Shown here piece by piece: positions 23,629-32,091 of a stretch of DNA of 64,000 nt. Under the pieces are notes generated by a model. That model saw nothing but the letters and a program-made list of their open reading frames with translations, ran no database searches and was not told where the DNA came from. Position numbers and translations under genes: made by a program. The number at the start of each line of letters is the position of its first letter. Position 1 is the stretch's first letter. Source of the stretch: Candidatus Melainabacteria bacterium (GTDB taxonomy: Bacteria > Cyanobacteriota > Vampirovibrionia > Obscuribacterales > Obscuribacteraceae); contig QKMZ01000006.1 in the NCBI GenBank assembly GCA_003242885.1, positions 1,746,979-1,810,978 of the forward strand, read 5' to 3'.

Positions 23629-26025
23629 TTACGCAGTTTGTTCTGCATTCTCTGCAGAAGAAAGAGAGTAGGCAAACAATTCGCCTTCAACTGTACCTAC
23701 GTATAGCGTATTATTAGCCACCATCGGTGGTGATTGAATTTTTCGGCTGATATCAGTCTGCCATTTCAATTGACCGGTGGATGCAGAGAAAGTTTGCAAC
23801 CAACCATCTTCAGTTGCGCAAATTATCTTCCCATTATATGTACAGAGATCTCCAGAGACTCTGCCTTTTAATGCAGCTTTCCATTTGAGTCTGCCGTCAT
23901 ATTTTTCGCAGCAATATAACCACCTGTCTTGGCTTGCAAATACAACCGATGTGAATACAATTGCTCCTTTGCTTACGATGCGTCCATTTGCGGGATACTC
24001 CCAAACCATCGCACCATGGCTGCTCTCCAAGGCATAGAAATTACCTGTCTTGGTGCCGACATAAGCAGTATCGACAGACGCGAAGGGCGAAGAGATGATG
24101 GCACCTTCACCTCGGAACTTCCACAAAAAATTACCCTTCGAAGCAGTGACCGCATGTAAGTCACCACCCTTGGTGCCGACGAGCACAGTATCTCCCTGCA
24201 CTAAGGGGGTGGCGACGATAGGAGCAGCAACGGAGTAAAACCAAAGAACTTCTCCGGATCGAACGTCAAGCGCGCGCAACTCATTGCCGCTAGCAACGAG
24301 CAATGCTGACTCTTTAACAACTGCCAATGACGCTACTGTTCTGGCATTTAGATTCTTATTCCAAATTACTTTGCCAGTATACGAATCAAGACAAAATGTC
24401 TCTCCTGTCGCCGCACTTACAAAAACATAGTTGCCGATGGTAACAGGCGCCGACAGAATCGGCTCTTTCATTTGATGATTCCAGAGCTTGTTGCCTCCGC
24501 GCAAATCGAGTGCATACAGATTGCTGTCGCAGGAGGCGAGGAAGATAATCCTTTCGCTGCGATCAATCAAAGGGTGCGATGACCAACCGATTGGTCCCTT
24601 TGTCTTAAACACCCATTCGGTAGTTAGTGAAACGCTAAGCCTCTGAAGTGACTGGTTAGAGTGTCCTGCAGTAGCCTTGGCCGGAGAAAAAGGCGGCTTT
24701 ACTGAAGGTGCCTCTTTTGCCGACGGCATTGCAACGGGTTCTGCATTCTTAGGAGTACCTTGAATGTTTGTAGTTGCAGACTTTTCCTGAGCCTTAAAAT
24801 CGGCCTTCTTAGCATCATCTGCATTTCCAGATTTATCCGCAACCCTTGACTCAGGAGTCTTTGCGGCAGCCTCTGCAGTCGCTTGCCATTTTGCTGCGCT
24901 GGAATTGTCCGCACGCTCCTGATTTTTGAGACGTTCTTTTTCTCTGTCTAATTCAAGTGTCGACTCCAGATGAAGAGTTGATTTTGCATTATCGACTTTA
25001 GGAATCTGTTTGCTCTGCATGCTCGGCATAACATCAGGAGCTTGAACTGCCCGGTTGGCTCCAGAGCTGCGGGCATCTCTTTGATCGAGAGCATCCTGTA
25101 ATACATCGCCGGATTTTAGTAACGGACGATTAGAACTGATACCGAGCCGTTGAACACGTAATTCGAAAATCAGCTCATCAATGATGTCTAAAATATCTGC
25201 TGCGCTCTGATAACGGTCTTCCGCCATCTTCGCCATCATTCGACGAATTACTTTATCAAGAATCTCGGGAGCTTCCGGATTTTGTCGGCGTATCGAAGGA
25301 ATGGCGGCAGTGGCGTGCTTCATTGCCATTTCAATCATGCCTTTGGCTCTGAAGGGCAAACTGCCGGTAGCCATTTCGAAAAAAAGAACGCCCAATGAAT
25401 AAATGTCAGAGCGGTGGTCCTGCGGCTCGCCGCGAGCGAGTTCGGGTGACATATAAGCAGGCGTTCCCATAATTTTGGTATTGCCGGCGCCCACCCTGCC
25501 AGCGAGCAAACGAGCTAGCCCGAAGTCTCCTATCTTCAGATCGCCTTCATTGGTAATGAAGATGTTGTCCGCTTTGATGTCCTGGTGAATGACTCCGCGC
25601 TTATGTGCAAAAGAAATGCCAGACGCGAGCTGTTTCATCCAATTAAGCGCGTGCTCGAGCGAGAGGGCTGAATCCTGTAAGCGAATCGCCAGGTTGCCTC
25701 CGGTCAGATACTCCATTGCCAGGAAGTGGTGTTGCTTTCCGTGCCGTTCTTCAACTCCGATGTCATAGACTGTCACCAAGTTGGGATGCTCGAGTTGAGC
25801 GGCTAATCTGGCTTCCTGACGAAAGACCTCAAGATTCTTCTTGTCGGACATCAACTCCGGCAAGAGCATCTTAATAGCAACATCGCGCGTGAGCAGCTCA
25901 TCGCGGCAATGGTACACAACACCCATCCCACCCACGCCAATTTCCTTGACGACGGTATAGTGTCCGTTTTCTAGTTTCTCTCCTCGAGAGAAGATTGCCG
26001 GCATATTGTTAGAGACGGTTTCCAA
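23629..26025 (-). CDS. Ser/Thr protein kinase with C-terminal PQQ-like beta-propeller
   Basis: A 798-residue protein. The Hanks-type kinase domain (about 20-280) has the glycine loop IGVGGMGVVY (29-38), Lys52, catalytic HQDIKADN (Asp149, Asn154), DFG (167-169) and SPELARGE in the activation segment. A long low-complexity Lys/Ala/Glu-rich linker (about 300-460) has no evident membrane helix. The C-terminal 320 residues hold repeated blades of PQQ-enzyme/BamB type (GxxLWNHQMKEPI, GKVIWNKNLN, GEVLWFYSVAAPI, GRLKWKAALKG, GQLKWQTDISRKI). Such fusions probably sense ligands or bind partners with the propeller. The frame begins at TTG 26025; an ATG at 26004 would also keep the kinase domain whole. 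It is a single gene, convergent with the GG peptide. Confidence 0.92.
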   Translation of the reverse strand: METVSNNMPAIFSRGEKLENGHYTVVKEIGVGGMGVVYHCRDELLTRDVAIKMLLPELMSDKKNLEVFRQEARLAAQLEHPNLVTVYDIGVEERHGKQHHFLAMEYLTGGNLAIRLQDSALSLEHALNWMKQLASGISFAHKRGVIHQDIKADNIFITNEGDLKIGDFGLARLLAGRVGAGNTKIMGTPAYMSPELARGEPQDHRSDIYSLGVLFFEMATGSLPFRAKGMIEMAMKHATAAIPSIRRQNPEAPEILDKVIRRMMAKMAEDRYQSAADILDIIDELIFELRVQRLGISSNRPLLKSGDVLQDALDQRDARSSGANRAVQAPDVMPSMQSKQIPKVDNAKSTLHLESTLELDREKERLKNQERADNSSAAKWQATAEAAAKTPESRVADKSGNADDAKKADFKAQEKSATTNIQGTPKNAEPVAMPSAKEAPSVKPPFSPAKATAGHSNQSLQRLSVSLTTEWVFKTKGPIGWSSHPLIDRSERIIFLASCDSNLYALDLRGGNKLWNHQMKEPILSAPVTIGNYVFVSAATGETFCLDSYTGKVIWNKNLNARTVASLAVVKESALLVASGNELRALDVRSGEVLWFYSVAAPIVATPLVQGDTVLVGTKGGDLHAVTASKGNFLWKFRGEGAIISSPFASVDTAYVGTKTGNFYALESSHGAMVWEYPANGRIVSKGAIVFTSVVFASQDRWLYCCEKYDGRLKWKAALKGRVSGDLCTYNGKIICATEDGWLQTFSASTGQLKWQTDISRKIQSPPMVANNTLYVGTVEGELFAYSLSSAENAEQTA

Positions 26026-26311
26026 AGCCCACTAAATAGAAATTGCCCAAATTCCCAGAAGAAACGTTGCTTGTATATATAAAACTTAGATTTAACTTAG
26101 ACTCAAATGTTACATGAAAATGAAAAGTAAGATCAGCAAAACACCAACCAGTTGGAGCTTAGAAACCTCTTGGCAACACACTTCTACCCACAGCTTGAAT
26201 TCCTTCCAAAGTAGCCACTGGCAACACCAGGTAGAATCACTTCGACAGTTATGATGCCGGTATGTCTGGCATTCCTCAATTCCTTGTCAGCCCAGCTGGA
26301 TTTTTAAACGA
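26026..26311. other. Divergent intergenic region with 7-bp direct repeats
   Basis: About 285 bases between the kinase (minus) and kdsD (plus). It contains ACTTAGA at 26084-26090 and again at 26095-26101, an 11-bp period as used by OmpR-type regulators, beside an AT-rich TATATATAAAA stretch at about 26074-26084 that could hold the kinase promoter. No gene is convincing. Confidence 0.4.
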
Positions 26312-27361
26312 ATGGCAAACCCACAAGACGCAAATCTCAGCCAGAGCACTTTTGCTCCGGAGACCTACTTAGCAGACTGCCCACCCGCCGCGTCGAGAGA
26401 GTCGCTGGTGGAGCAGGCAAAACGTGTGCTCAACATGGAAGCCGACGCGCTGCGAGCCATAGCCGACCGCTTAGGCGATTCATTCGAACACGCCATCGAG
26501 CTGCTTTTGGGCTGCCAGGGCAAAGTAGTTGTTACTGGCATCGGTAAGTCTGGGCACATCGGCAACAAGATTGCAGCCACCCTCGCGTCGACCGGTACAC
26601 CAGCATTCTTTGTTCATCCGGCAGAACTCCGGCATGGCGATTTCGGAATGCTGGAAGAAAGAGACCTTGTGATTGCGCTCTCTTATTCCGGAGAAACATC
26701 AGAAATCAAGCAAGTTCTCGACCCTATCAAACGAATGGGTCTCAAGGTAATTTCGTTGACTGGTGGGACACAATCGACTCTGGCAAAGCACAGTGAAGTA
26801 GTTATCGATGTGGGCATCGACAGAGAAGCTTGCCCATTCAATCTGGCACCAACAACATCTACAACAGCTACTCTGGCGATGGCAGACGCTATGGCGATTG
26901 TGCTCATGACTCGAAAGGGCTTCCGGGCTGAGGATTTTGCTCGCCGTCATCCGGGCGGTTCGCTTGGTCAACAACTTGTTTCGGTACGCGACGTAATGCG
27001 CGTCGGATTGCAAATGCCTCAAGTTTCACAGACTGCAAATTACAACGAAGTGCTTGCAGAAATTGATTCTAAGCGCCTCGGCTTTGCCGTTGTCGTCGAC
27101 GAACAGCAGCGCCTCAAAGGCATAATCACCGACGGTGACTTGAGAAGATCCCTCGTCAAATTCGGACACGATGCATTTGAGAAAACAGCGACAGAGATTT
27201 CCACTGCAAATCCGAAAACAATCAGCTCTGATGCTCTTGCAGTCGAAGCGCTAAAGTTGATGGAAAAGCATGCGATTTCCGACTTGATTATTCTCGATGA
27301 ACACTCAAGGCCAGAAGGTCTTATTCACCTAAAAGACTTGCTGAGAGCAGGCATAATTTAG
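26312..27361 (+). CDS. kdsD: Arabinose-5-phosphate isomerase (KdsD/KpsF/GutQ family)
   Basis: A 349-residue sugar isomerase that interconverts ribulose-5-phosphate and arabinose-5-phosphate, the first step towards Kdo of lipopolysaccharide. The SIS domain (about 50-200) shows GIGKSGHIGNKIAATLASTGTPAFFVHP, AELRHGDFGM and ALSYSGETSE; LAPTTSTTATLAMADA is characteristic of the family. Two CBS domains follow (about 228-290 and 295-349: SVRDVMRVG, GIITDGDLRR, ALKLMEKHAISDLIILDEHSRPEGLIHLKDLLRAGI). Length and order are standard. It implies a Gram-negative envelope with Kdo-containing LPS. It is monocistronic, with a strong hairpin right after the stop codon. Confidence 0.95.
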   Translation: MANPQDANLSQSTFAPETYLADCPPAASRESLVEQAKRVLNMEADALRAIADRLGDSFEHAIELLLGCQGKVVVTGIGKSGHIGNKIAATLASTGTPAFFVHPAELRHGDFGMLEERDLVIALSYSGETSEIKQVLDPIKRMGLKVISLTGGTQSTLAKHSEVVIDVGIDREACPFNLAPTTSTTATLAMADAMAIVLMTRKGFRAEDFARRHPGGSLGQQLVSVRDVMRVGLQMPQVSQTANYNEVLAEIDSKRLGFAVVVDEQQRLKGIITDGDLRRSLVKFGHDAFEKTATEISTANPKTISSDALAVEALKLMEKHAISDLIILDEHSRPEGLIHLKDLLRAGII

Positions 27362-27378
27362 AATTCTGAAAATTCGAA

Positions 27379-27402
27379 AGCAGCACCGGGGATGGTGCTG
27401 CT
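27379..27402 (+). terminator. Hairpin terminator of kdsD
   Basis: AGCAGCACC (27379-27387) pairs perfectly with GGTGCTGCT (27394-27402) across a GGGGAT loop. The T-run is very short (TTCC), so termination efficiency is uncertain, but it lies 18 bases after the kdsD stop. Confidence 0.6.
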
Positions 27403-27429
27403 TCCGTGCCGAAAAACTGTTTGCCTAGT

Positions 27430-27454
27430 AAAAGCGGCAAGCAGGTAACTTGCC
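27430..27454 (-). terminator. Terminator of the Asn/Tyr-rich secreted protein gene
   Basis: On the minus strand GGCAAG (27449-27454 on the plus-strand axis) pairs with CTTGCC (27436-27441) across a 7-base loop and is followed by GCTTTTA. It sits 19 bases after the stop codon of the gene ending at 27474. Confidence 0.6.
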
Positions 27455-27473
27455 ACCCGATTTTACAACGTGT

Positions 27474-27812
27474 CTAGAAGATTCGATTGAGAATTCTTCC
27501 AACTGTATTCAAGCTTCTACCATTGTTGTAGTAGCCGTTGTTCCAGTTGTTGTTGAAGTAATGGTTATTTCTCCAATAGCCATTGCCGTTTATATAGCGT
27601 CCATATCCGTAGCCGTTGTTGTAATACGGGTTACCGTAATATGGGTTGTTGTAATACTGTCCTTGCGCCGCCATATTATTCATGTACATTTGCATTGCCA
27701 ATTGATTCAAGGCTTTCTCGCGATCATTAGCTTGAGCTTCTGTAGGCGCGAAGGCAGCAGTCGTGAGTGCCAATGCACCTGCGACGAGTCCGAGTGTCAT
27801 AATCTTCTTCAT
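27474..27812 (-). CDS. Secreted Asn/Tyr/Gly-rich protein
   Basis: A 112-residue exported protein. It starts at ATG 27812, supported by AAGGAGG nine bases upstream; a longer frame starting at 27875 ignores this site. The N-terminus MKKIMTLGLVAGALALTTAAFAPTEAQA is a classical signal peptide with cleavage after AQA. The mature part has a short helical region (DREKALNQLAMQMYMNNMAAQGQ), then a low-complexity tract of Asn, Tyr and Gly (repeats of YYNNPYYGNPYYNNGYG type) and ends in RSLNTVGRILNRIF. Low-complexity N/Y/G segments occur in surface, adhesive or phase-separating proteins. I do not recognise a family. Monocistronic with its own terminator. Confidence 0.7.
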   Translation of the reverse strand: MKKIMTLGLVAGALALTTAAFAPTEAQANDREKALNQLAMQMYMNNMAAQGQYYNNPYYGNPYYNNGYGYGRYINGNGYWRNNHYFNNNWNNGYYNNGRSLNTVGRILNRIF

Positions 27813-28004
27813 AGGACATAGCCTCCTTGCTTTCACGTATTGGAAGACGCAGGGAGGTGCTAAATGTTCTCGCATTTTGATTAAACGCCACTCATATTCA
27901 CATTTTCTTCATCCGGAGACTGGCTCTTGGTGCAGCTCTCAAAGAGTGACGCAGAAGCAACATTGCTCTTAAGGTCAAATACAACTGAAGCCGCGTCGGA
28001 AATT

Positions 28005-28032
28005 AAAACCCCTAAAGCTTCACTAGTAGGGG
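28005..28032 (-). terminator. Terminator of the MnmC-like gene
   Basis: On the minus strand CCCCTA pairs with TAGGGG (plus-strand positions 28027-28032 and 28009-28014) and is followed at once by TTTTAA. The stem begins inside the last codons of the gene that ends at 28023. Confidence 0.6.
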
Positions 28033-28922
28033 AATAGCAATTTTTGCTCTGCTTCGCGCGCTTTCAATATTTCTCTTGAAGTTTTACAAAATTGCGCATC
28101 ACGATAGGGAACTCCGGCTCTACCAGAGAGTTTCGCCATCTCTTCAGCGAGCAGTGGTAAGCCTTGCTCTTCAGAGTTATTTGCGGAGGGGAGCATGGCC
28201 AGTGTACCACCGGACTTTCCACCTACCGCGGTAGTCCTTCGCACCATTAGCCCACACTGTTTAAAGGCACCGCGAATCGCGCTTGCAGAACTGTAAGTAA
28301 CTACCTTACCGTTTGGTTGGCAAAGTAGTTGCTTGTAACACTCGAAGAGATCGATCGTCCACAATTCCGGCGCGCGGCGGGGAGAGAAGGGGTCGTGGAA
28401 GATCCCATCGAAAATACCACTGTGGTATGCAACCATCTGCGGCACCACTTCACGCAAGTCTGCCTGGCATATTTCAAAGTTCACTCGCACCGCGCCTTGC
28501 CTGCACTGCAAGGAAAACTCGCTATGACCAAACTGTCCAGCAGCCAATCCTGGAGCTTGAGAGAGAATCTGTTTCTGCAAAAGTTGGAATCGATTGTCAG
28601 ACAAAACTCTACTTATATAAGGGAGAGGCTTTTGAAACTTTTCAATAGCAACGATTTTGATTGAATCAGCCTTCAATTCTAACTTGGCCAGCTCATTCAA
28701 GAGGCAAAAGGTGTTATAGCCCAATCCAAAACACACATCAAGAAAGGCCAGTTGATCATTCGCCGACGCCAACCCGGACAAATTAAGAGGTTCTACGAAA
28801 TTAGCAAGTGCCTCAGCGTAAGCACCAGCGCGATTATGGTACAGCTCACCGGTTTCGGGATCTCTTAAGGTCAGAGAGCCATCTTCCGTAGGCTGCGCAT
28901 CTTCAACAGATTCATTGGACAT
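28023..28922 (-). CDS. MnmC-like tRNA wobble-uridine methyltransferase domain protein
   Basis: A 299-residue protein resembling the methyltransferase half of MnmC, which completes mnm5s2U34 in tRNA using S-adenosylmethionine. Visible features: LYHNRAGAYAEALANFVEP near the N-terminus, the AdoMet loop LDVCFGLGYNTFCLLNEL, IEKFQKPLPYIS, the active-site region GIFDGIFHDPFSPRRAPELWT and GKVVTYSSASAIRGAFKQCGLMVRRT...GGKSGGTLA, which match the family order. The FAD oxidoreductase half of bifunctional MnmC is absent, as in many cyanobacteria and some other phyla. It lies 36 bases downstream of the quinone oxidoreductase gene on the same strand. tRNA substrate is inferred. Confidence 0.82.
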   Translation of the reverse strand: MSNESVEDAQPTEDGSLTLRDPETGELYHNRAGAYAEALANFVEPLNLSGLASANDQLAFLDVCFGLGYNTFCLLNELAKLELKADSIKIVAIEKFQKPLPYISRVLSDNRFQLLQKQILSQAPGLAAGQFGHSEFSLQCRQGAVRVNFEICQADLREVVPQMVAYHSGIFDGIFHDPFSPRRAPELWTIDLFECYKQLLCQPNGKVVTYSSASAIRGAFKQCGLMVRRTTAVGGKSGGTLAMLPSANNSEEQGLPLLAEEMAKLSGRAGVPYRDAQFCKTSREILKAREAEQKLLFPY

Positions 28923-28957
28923 AACGTTGCAGTCGCACTGTCTTTCGGATAACAGAA

Positions 28958-29968
28958 TTAGCTCTCGAGACTCAGAATAACTTTTCCGAAGTTTTTGTCT
29001 GCCTGTATAAAGTGGTGCGCTTCGGCGGCTTCTTCCAGTTTAAAAGTCTTGTCGACAATCGGCTTTAGAAGCCCTTTCTCGAAGAGTGGCAAAACTTGTT
29101 TGACGAAAATATTATTTGCCTGGATTTTTTCTTCAAGCGGACGGCGCCTCATGGTGGTTCCCTTGATCTCGAGTCTGTTGCTCAAAACTTTTCCAAGATT
29201 TACATTAGCCTTTGCGCCTGCAACCAAACCAACAACAATCAGACGCCCTTGAGGAGCCAGACAAGCGATATCTTCTTCGACGTATGCACCACCGGTGAGT
29301 TCAAGCACAAGGTCGACCCCCTTGCCACCAGTGACTTTTAAAACCTCATCCGCAAATTTTCCATCCTGCGTTAATATGCCGTCATCCAGACCCAGTTGTT
29401 TCGCTTGCTCCAACTTCTCTTTTGTGCGACTTGTGCCAATCGAGCGTGCGCCCATTGCTTTCACAATCTGCACGGCAGCAGTGCCGACACCACTTCCCAC
29501 AGCGCTGATCAAAACATTGTCGCCAGAGACGAGCCGCATTTGCGAAACCAATGCGTCGTAAGCAGTCATGAATACTTCAGGAATGGCAGCCGCTTCTGTA
29601 AATGATAAATTTGCTGGTATCGGCGCAAGGGTGCGACTATGAACCACCACATACTCGGCATACGCACCGCCGCCACACAAGCCAAAAACACGATCGCCCT
29701 TCTTCCAATCTCCAGCACCGTGGCCGATGGCATCCACAATACCGGCAAACTCCAGACCAGGAATGTTCTGAGGACAGTCCGGTGGTGCAGGATAATTACC
29801 GAGACGTTGTACAACATCTGCTCGATTCACCGATGTCGCGATTACTCTTACGCGCACCTCACCGCGCTCTGGCTGCGGCGCTTCGACTTGTTCGACTTTC
29901 AACACTTCGGGCTCGCCGAATTTGGTAATAATAACGGCACGCATTTTTTCTTGAGTTTTGACGGACAC
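28958..29968 (-). CDS. NAD(P)H quinone oxidoreductase, PIG3/zinc-less medium-chain dehydrogenase family
   Basis: A 336-residue medium-chain reductase of the PIG3 type. It contains MRAVIITKFGEPEVLKVEQV, VNRADVVQRLGNYPAPPDCP, IPGLEFAGIV, the nucleotide-binding glycine motif SAVGSGVGTAAVQIVKAMGA and GKGVDLVLELTGGAYVEEDI; the zinc ligands of alcohol dehydrogenases are missing. It would reduce quinones with NADPH in the cytoplasm. I chose GTG at 29968 because GGAGG lies 5 bases upstream; an ATG at 29944 would start right at the conserved MRAV, and ATG at 29986 lies before the ribosome site. It may be cotranscribed with the MnmC-like gene. Confidence 0.88.
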   Translation of the reverse strand: MSVKTQEKMRAVIITKFGEPEVLKVEQVEAPQPERGEVRVRVIATSVNRADVVQRLGNYPAPPDCPQNIPGLEFAGIVDAIGHGAGDWKKGDRVFGLCGGGAYAEYVVVHSRTLAPIPANLSFTEAAAIPEVFMTAYDALVSQMRLVSGDNVLISAVGSGVGTAAVQIVKAMGARSIGTSRTKEKLEQAKQLGLDDGILTQDGKFADEVLKVTGGKGVDLVLELTGGAYVEEDIACLAPQGRLIVVGLVAGAKANVNLGKVLSNRLEIKGTTMRRRPLEEKIQANNIFVKQVLPLFEKGLLKPIVDKTFKLEEAAEAHHFIQADKNFGKVILSLES

Positions 29969-30253
29969 AATCGCCTCCAACATCACACAGGCAATTCACA
30001 AGAATTACACAGACAATGTGATAGAAGGTCAGTAGATTAGCACATTTGAATGCATTGAACCTTTATTTACAAAGACGCAAATCGCGTGCCCATCATCAAT
30101 TCATTGAGGCAGAGAGCAAAATCTGAATGAATCAATTTGATCCGAATACGTCACAGGAATATACTTTGACTGTGATTCAAAGAACTGCGCGCACGGACAC
30201 GGGCAGCCGAAGCGAAGCATTCTACGCGCCCTGCGCGCTCTGGAAATCTACGA

Positions 30254-31162
30254 ATGGACGACTCATCAGTAAGGACAGAAAGCCAAGCTCAAGCGGAACG
30301 AAAGCTTGAACGTGCTCCTGACTTAGTAAAAAAGATAACGTCTAGTGATGGCTCTGCCTCACTTACGGTGACAAGCGCGCCAAAACCTGAAAAAGACGTG
30401 TGGGACAAAATCGCAGCGGTGGCACCGATTATTTCCGGTGTGTTCATCTTCCTTGCCGGTGGTGTGTTTACTTATACATATAACCAGCAGCAGCTTAAGG
30501 TCCAGGAAATTCAAACGATTGAGAAATTCATTCCTCACCTTACCGGCAGCGAGCAGAGCAAAAAGGCAGCAATTTTAGCTATTAATTCATTGGCAGACGC
30601 AAAATTAGCCGGTCGGATTGCAGCTATTTATGCCAGTCAAGGAACTGTCTCTGCATTGCAAACCATGTCTCGCAGTGGCACTGGCAAGGATAGAGAAATC
30701 GCAGAACAAGCGCTGGCAAAAACGATTGAAAACATAAAAGCCAGAGAAAGTCGCCTCGATGATATGGAAAGCGAGTACAGACAGGCGATTCAGAATGGTG
30801 CAGCCGGACACACTGCCGATGCAGACACACCGGTAAATCTAATCGGCATGGCAGTTACTTACAAAACGATGGGGCAATACCCGCTTGCTGAGCAGCTTTT
30901 GAAGCGAGCACTTGCGCTTACAGAAAAGAAGAGCGGACCCGATTCGGCTGATTCTGCATATATTTGGCGAAAACTCGCAGATCTCAATACGGCACGCGGC
31001 AATCGCGCTCAAAGCGAAGCTTGTCGCAAGCACGCCGAAGCAATCGAAGCAAAATCAGCACCTGCACAATCTCCCACGGAAGAAACAGATCCATCAGATA
31101 CAAGCTCGTCGCTGTCGCAACCTGAAAAAGAAGCTGATGGCGCCACCAAAACAGATAGCTAA
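30254..31162 (+). CDS. Membrane-anchored TPR/HEAT-like protein
   Basis: A 302-residue protein. A charged cytoplasmic N-terminus of about 50 residues precedes one membrane helix (IAAVAPIISGVFIFLAGGVFTYTY, about 54-77). Next come helical repeats (KKAAILAINSLADAKLAGRIAAIYASQG, about 105-132) and a TPR pair (NLIGMAVTYKTMGQYPLAEQLLKRALALTEKKSG and YIWRKLADLNTARGNRAQSEACRKHAEAI, about 196-265). The C-terminus is a low-complexity Ser/Glu/Thr/Asp tail. It overlaps the convergent zinc-ribbon gene by 4 bases. The upstream 285-base gap is shared with the divergent oxidoreductase; a 60-codon frame there overlaps this gene and looks spurious. Function unknown. Confidence 0.75.
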   Translation: MDDSSVRTESQAQAERKLERAPDLVKKITSSDGSASLTVTSAPKPEKDVWDKIAAVAPIISGVFIFLAGGVFTYTYNQQQLKVQEIQTIEKFIPHLTGSEQSKKAAILAINSLADAKLAGRIAAIYASQGTVSALQTMSRSGTGKDREIAEQALAKTIENIKARESRLDDMESEYRQAIQNGAAGHTADADTPVNLIGMAVTYKTMGQYPLAEQLLKRALALTEKKSGPDSADSAYIWRKLADLNTARGNRAQSEACRKHAEAIEAKSAPAQSPTEETDPSDTSSSLSQPEKEADGATKTDS

Positions 31163-31392
31163 TCTTCTATATATTCCGACCAGTACTCAGTGCGCTCACG
31201 CCATTCACAGCCGCCATTGCCGCAAATCAGCGTTACTTTAGCGCCTTTAGTTTCCAACCCGGAGTCGCCGGCACCATCCCAGACGGAGTCACAGGTTTCA
31301 ACATACTTATCAAATTGCTTTACTGAGCTCTTGCACTCAGGACAACGCATTTTGCCTTCTTCAATGGCTTTCTTAATTACGTTGAGGGCCAT
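31159..31392 (-). CDS. Small zinc-ribbon protein
   Basis: A 77-residue protein with two pairs of cysteines: CPEC (residues 17-20) and CGNGGC (about 57-62), a typical zinc-ribbon arrangement, with an extra Cys in VETCDSVW. The ATG has AAAGGAG ten bases upstream. It is divergent from the Fur-family gene, 225 bases away, and its stop overlaps the stop of the TPR gene by 4 bases. I do not recognise a family; zinc ribbons of this size may bind nucleic acid or act as accessory factors. Confidence 0.65.
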   Translation of the reverse strand: MALNVIKKAIEEGKMRCPECKSSVKQFDKYVETCDSVWDGAGDSGLETKGAKVTLICGNGGCEWRERTEYWSEYIED

Positions 31393-31525
31393 TTCGCCTT
31401 CACTCCTTTGCTGACAAACTTGCCTAGTTATTGAATCTGATTGGATTATATAGATTCGAATTGAACCTATTTATAGACGAAAATCGGGCATGGACATACA
31501 TTTTATGAAAGATGGTCAAGCAGGG

Positions 31526-31556
31526 TTGACAATGTCCACGTTTAGACTTATTCTAA
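31526..31556 (+). promoter_or_regulatory. Promoter with overlapping Fur/PerR-type palindrome
   Basis: A -35 box TTGACA (31526-31531) is followed 17 bases later by TATTCT (31549-31554). Overlapping the -10 box is the palindrome TTAGA-CTTAT-TCTAA (31542-31556), a layout typical of autorepressed Fur-family genes. The same palindrome recurs upstream of the rubrerythrin gene. Confidence 0.7.
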
Positions 31557-31617
31557 ATACAGACAGATTCAAACAGGCGAATTCAAGTTTGCCACCCAAG
31601 GACAAGGCCGGAAAGCC

Positions 31618-32043
31618 ATGAAACACAACGTAGAAGAGTTACTGAGCACGCATGGGGTCAAACCAACCCCCCAACGCATGGTCATAGCAGAATATCTTCT
31701 CGGCACTCACAGTCACCCGACCGCCGACGAGGTGTTTCAAGCGGTTAAGACAAAATTGCCGGTCAGCCTCTCGAGAGCCACTGTCTACAACACGCTTAAT
31801 GCTCTTGTTGCCGCCGGCGTGGTTCAGGAAGTGACTACAGAAGCCGGAAGAGTACGTTATGACGCCAATATGTCGGACCACCACCACTTCGTAGACATTG
31901 AGACTGGCGATGTAATCGACATTCCAGCTGAAACGCTCAATCAGATAAAGCTTGAATTGGGTGATAAATACAAGGTTCGCAGCTTTCACGTCACTATTTT
32001 TGGCGAAGTAGTCGGCGGAAAAGCAGGAAATACAGGTGAGTAA
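31618..32043 (+). CDS. Fur-family (PerR-like) transcriptional regulator without cysteines
   Basis: A 141-residue Fur-superfamily repressor. The winged helix covers residues 5-80 (KPTPQRMVIAEYLL, HPTADEVFQAVK, SLSRATVYNTLNALVAAGVVQEV) and the dimerisation/metal domain follows with SDHHHFVDIETGDVIDIP (His88-90, Asp93) and His124. There is not a single cysteine, so the structural Cys4 zinc site of most PerR and Fur proteins is missing. It is autoregulated in all likelihood: a TTAGA-N5-TCTAA palindrome overlaps its own promoter and another lies before the rubrerythrin gene downstream. This makes it a likely peroxide- or iron-responsive repressor of an oxidative-stress operon. PerR versus Fur cannot be decided from sequence alone. 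Confidence 0.9.
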   Translation: MKHNVEELLSTHGVKPTPQRMVIAEYLLGTHSHPTADEVFQAVKTKLPVSLSRATVYNTLNALVAAGVVQEVTTEAGRVRYDANMSDHHHFVDIETGDVIDIPAETLNQIKLELGDKYKVRSFHVTIFGEVVGGKAGNTGE

Positions 32044-32061
32044 GGCGCAAGTCAAAGATAG

Positions 32062-32082
32062 AGCGTATTAACGCTTTTTTTT
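32062..32082 (+). terminator. Short hairpin with T-run after the Fur-family gene
   Basis: AGCGT (32062-32066) pairs with ACGCT (32071-32075) across ATTA and is followed by a run of eight T (32075-32082). The stem is short but the T-run is strong. It would separate the regulator from the rubrerythrin transcript. Confidence 0.55.
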
Positions 32083-32091
32083 ACCCAAAAG

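Noticed and set aside
27450..27821. Val/Ile-rich 123-codon plus-strand frame opposite the Asn/Tyr-rich gene
   Set aside because: It looks like a membrane protein only because it is the complement of Asn/Tyr codons; the minus-strand gene has signal peptide, ribosome site and terminator.
30127..30309. 60-codon frame upstream of the membrane TPR protein
   Set aside because: Overlaps the TPR gene by 56 bases, has no family pattern and a weak ribosome site.
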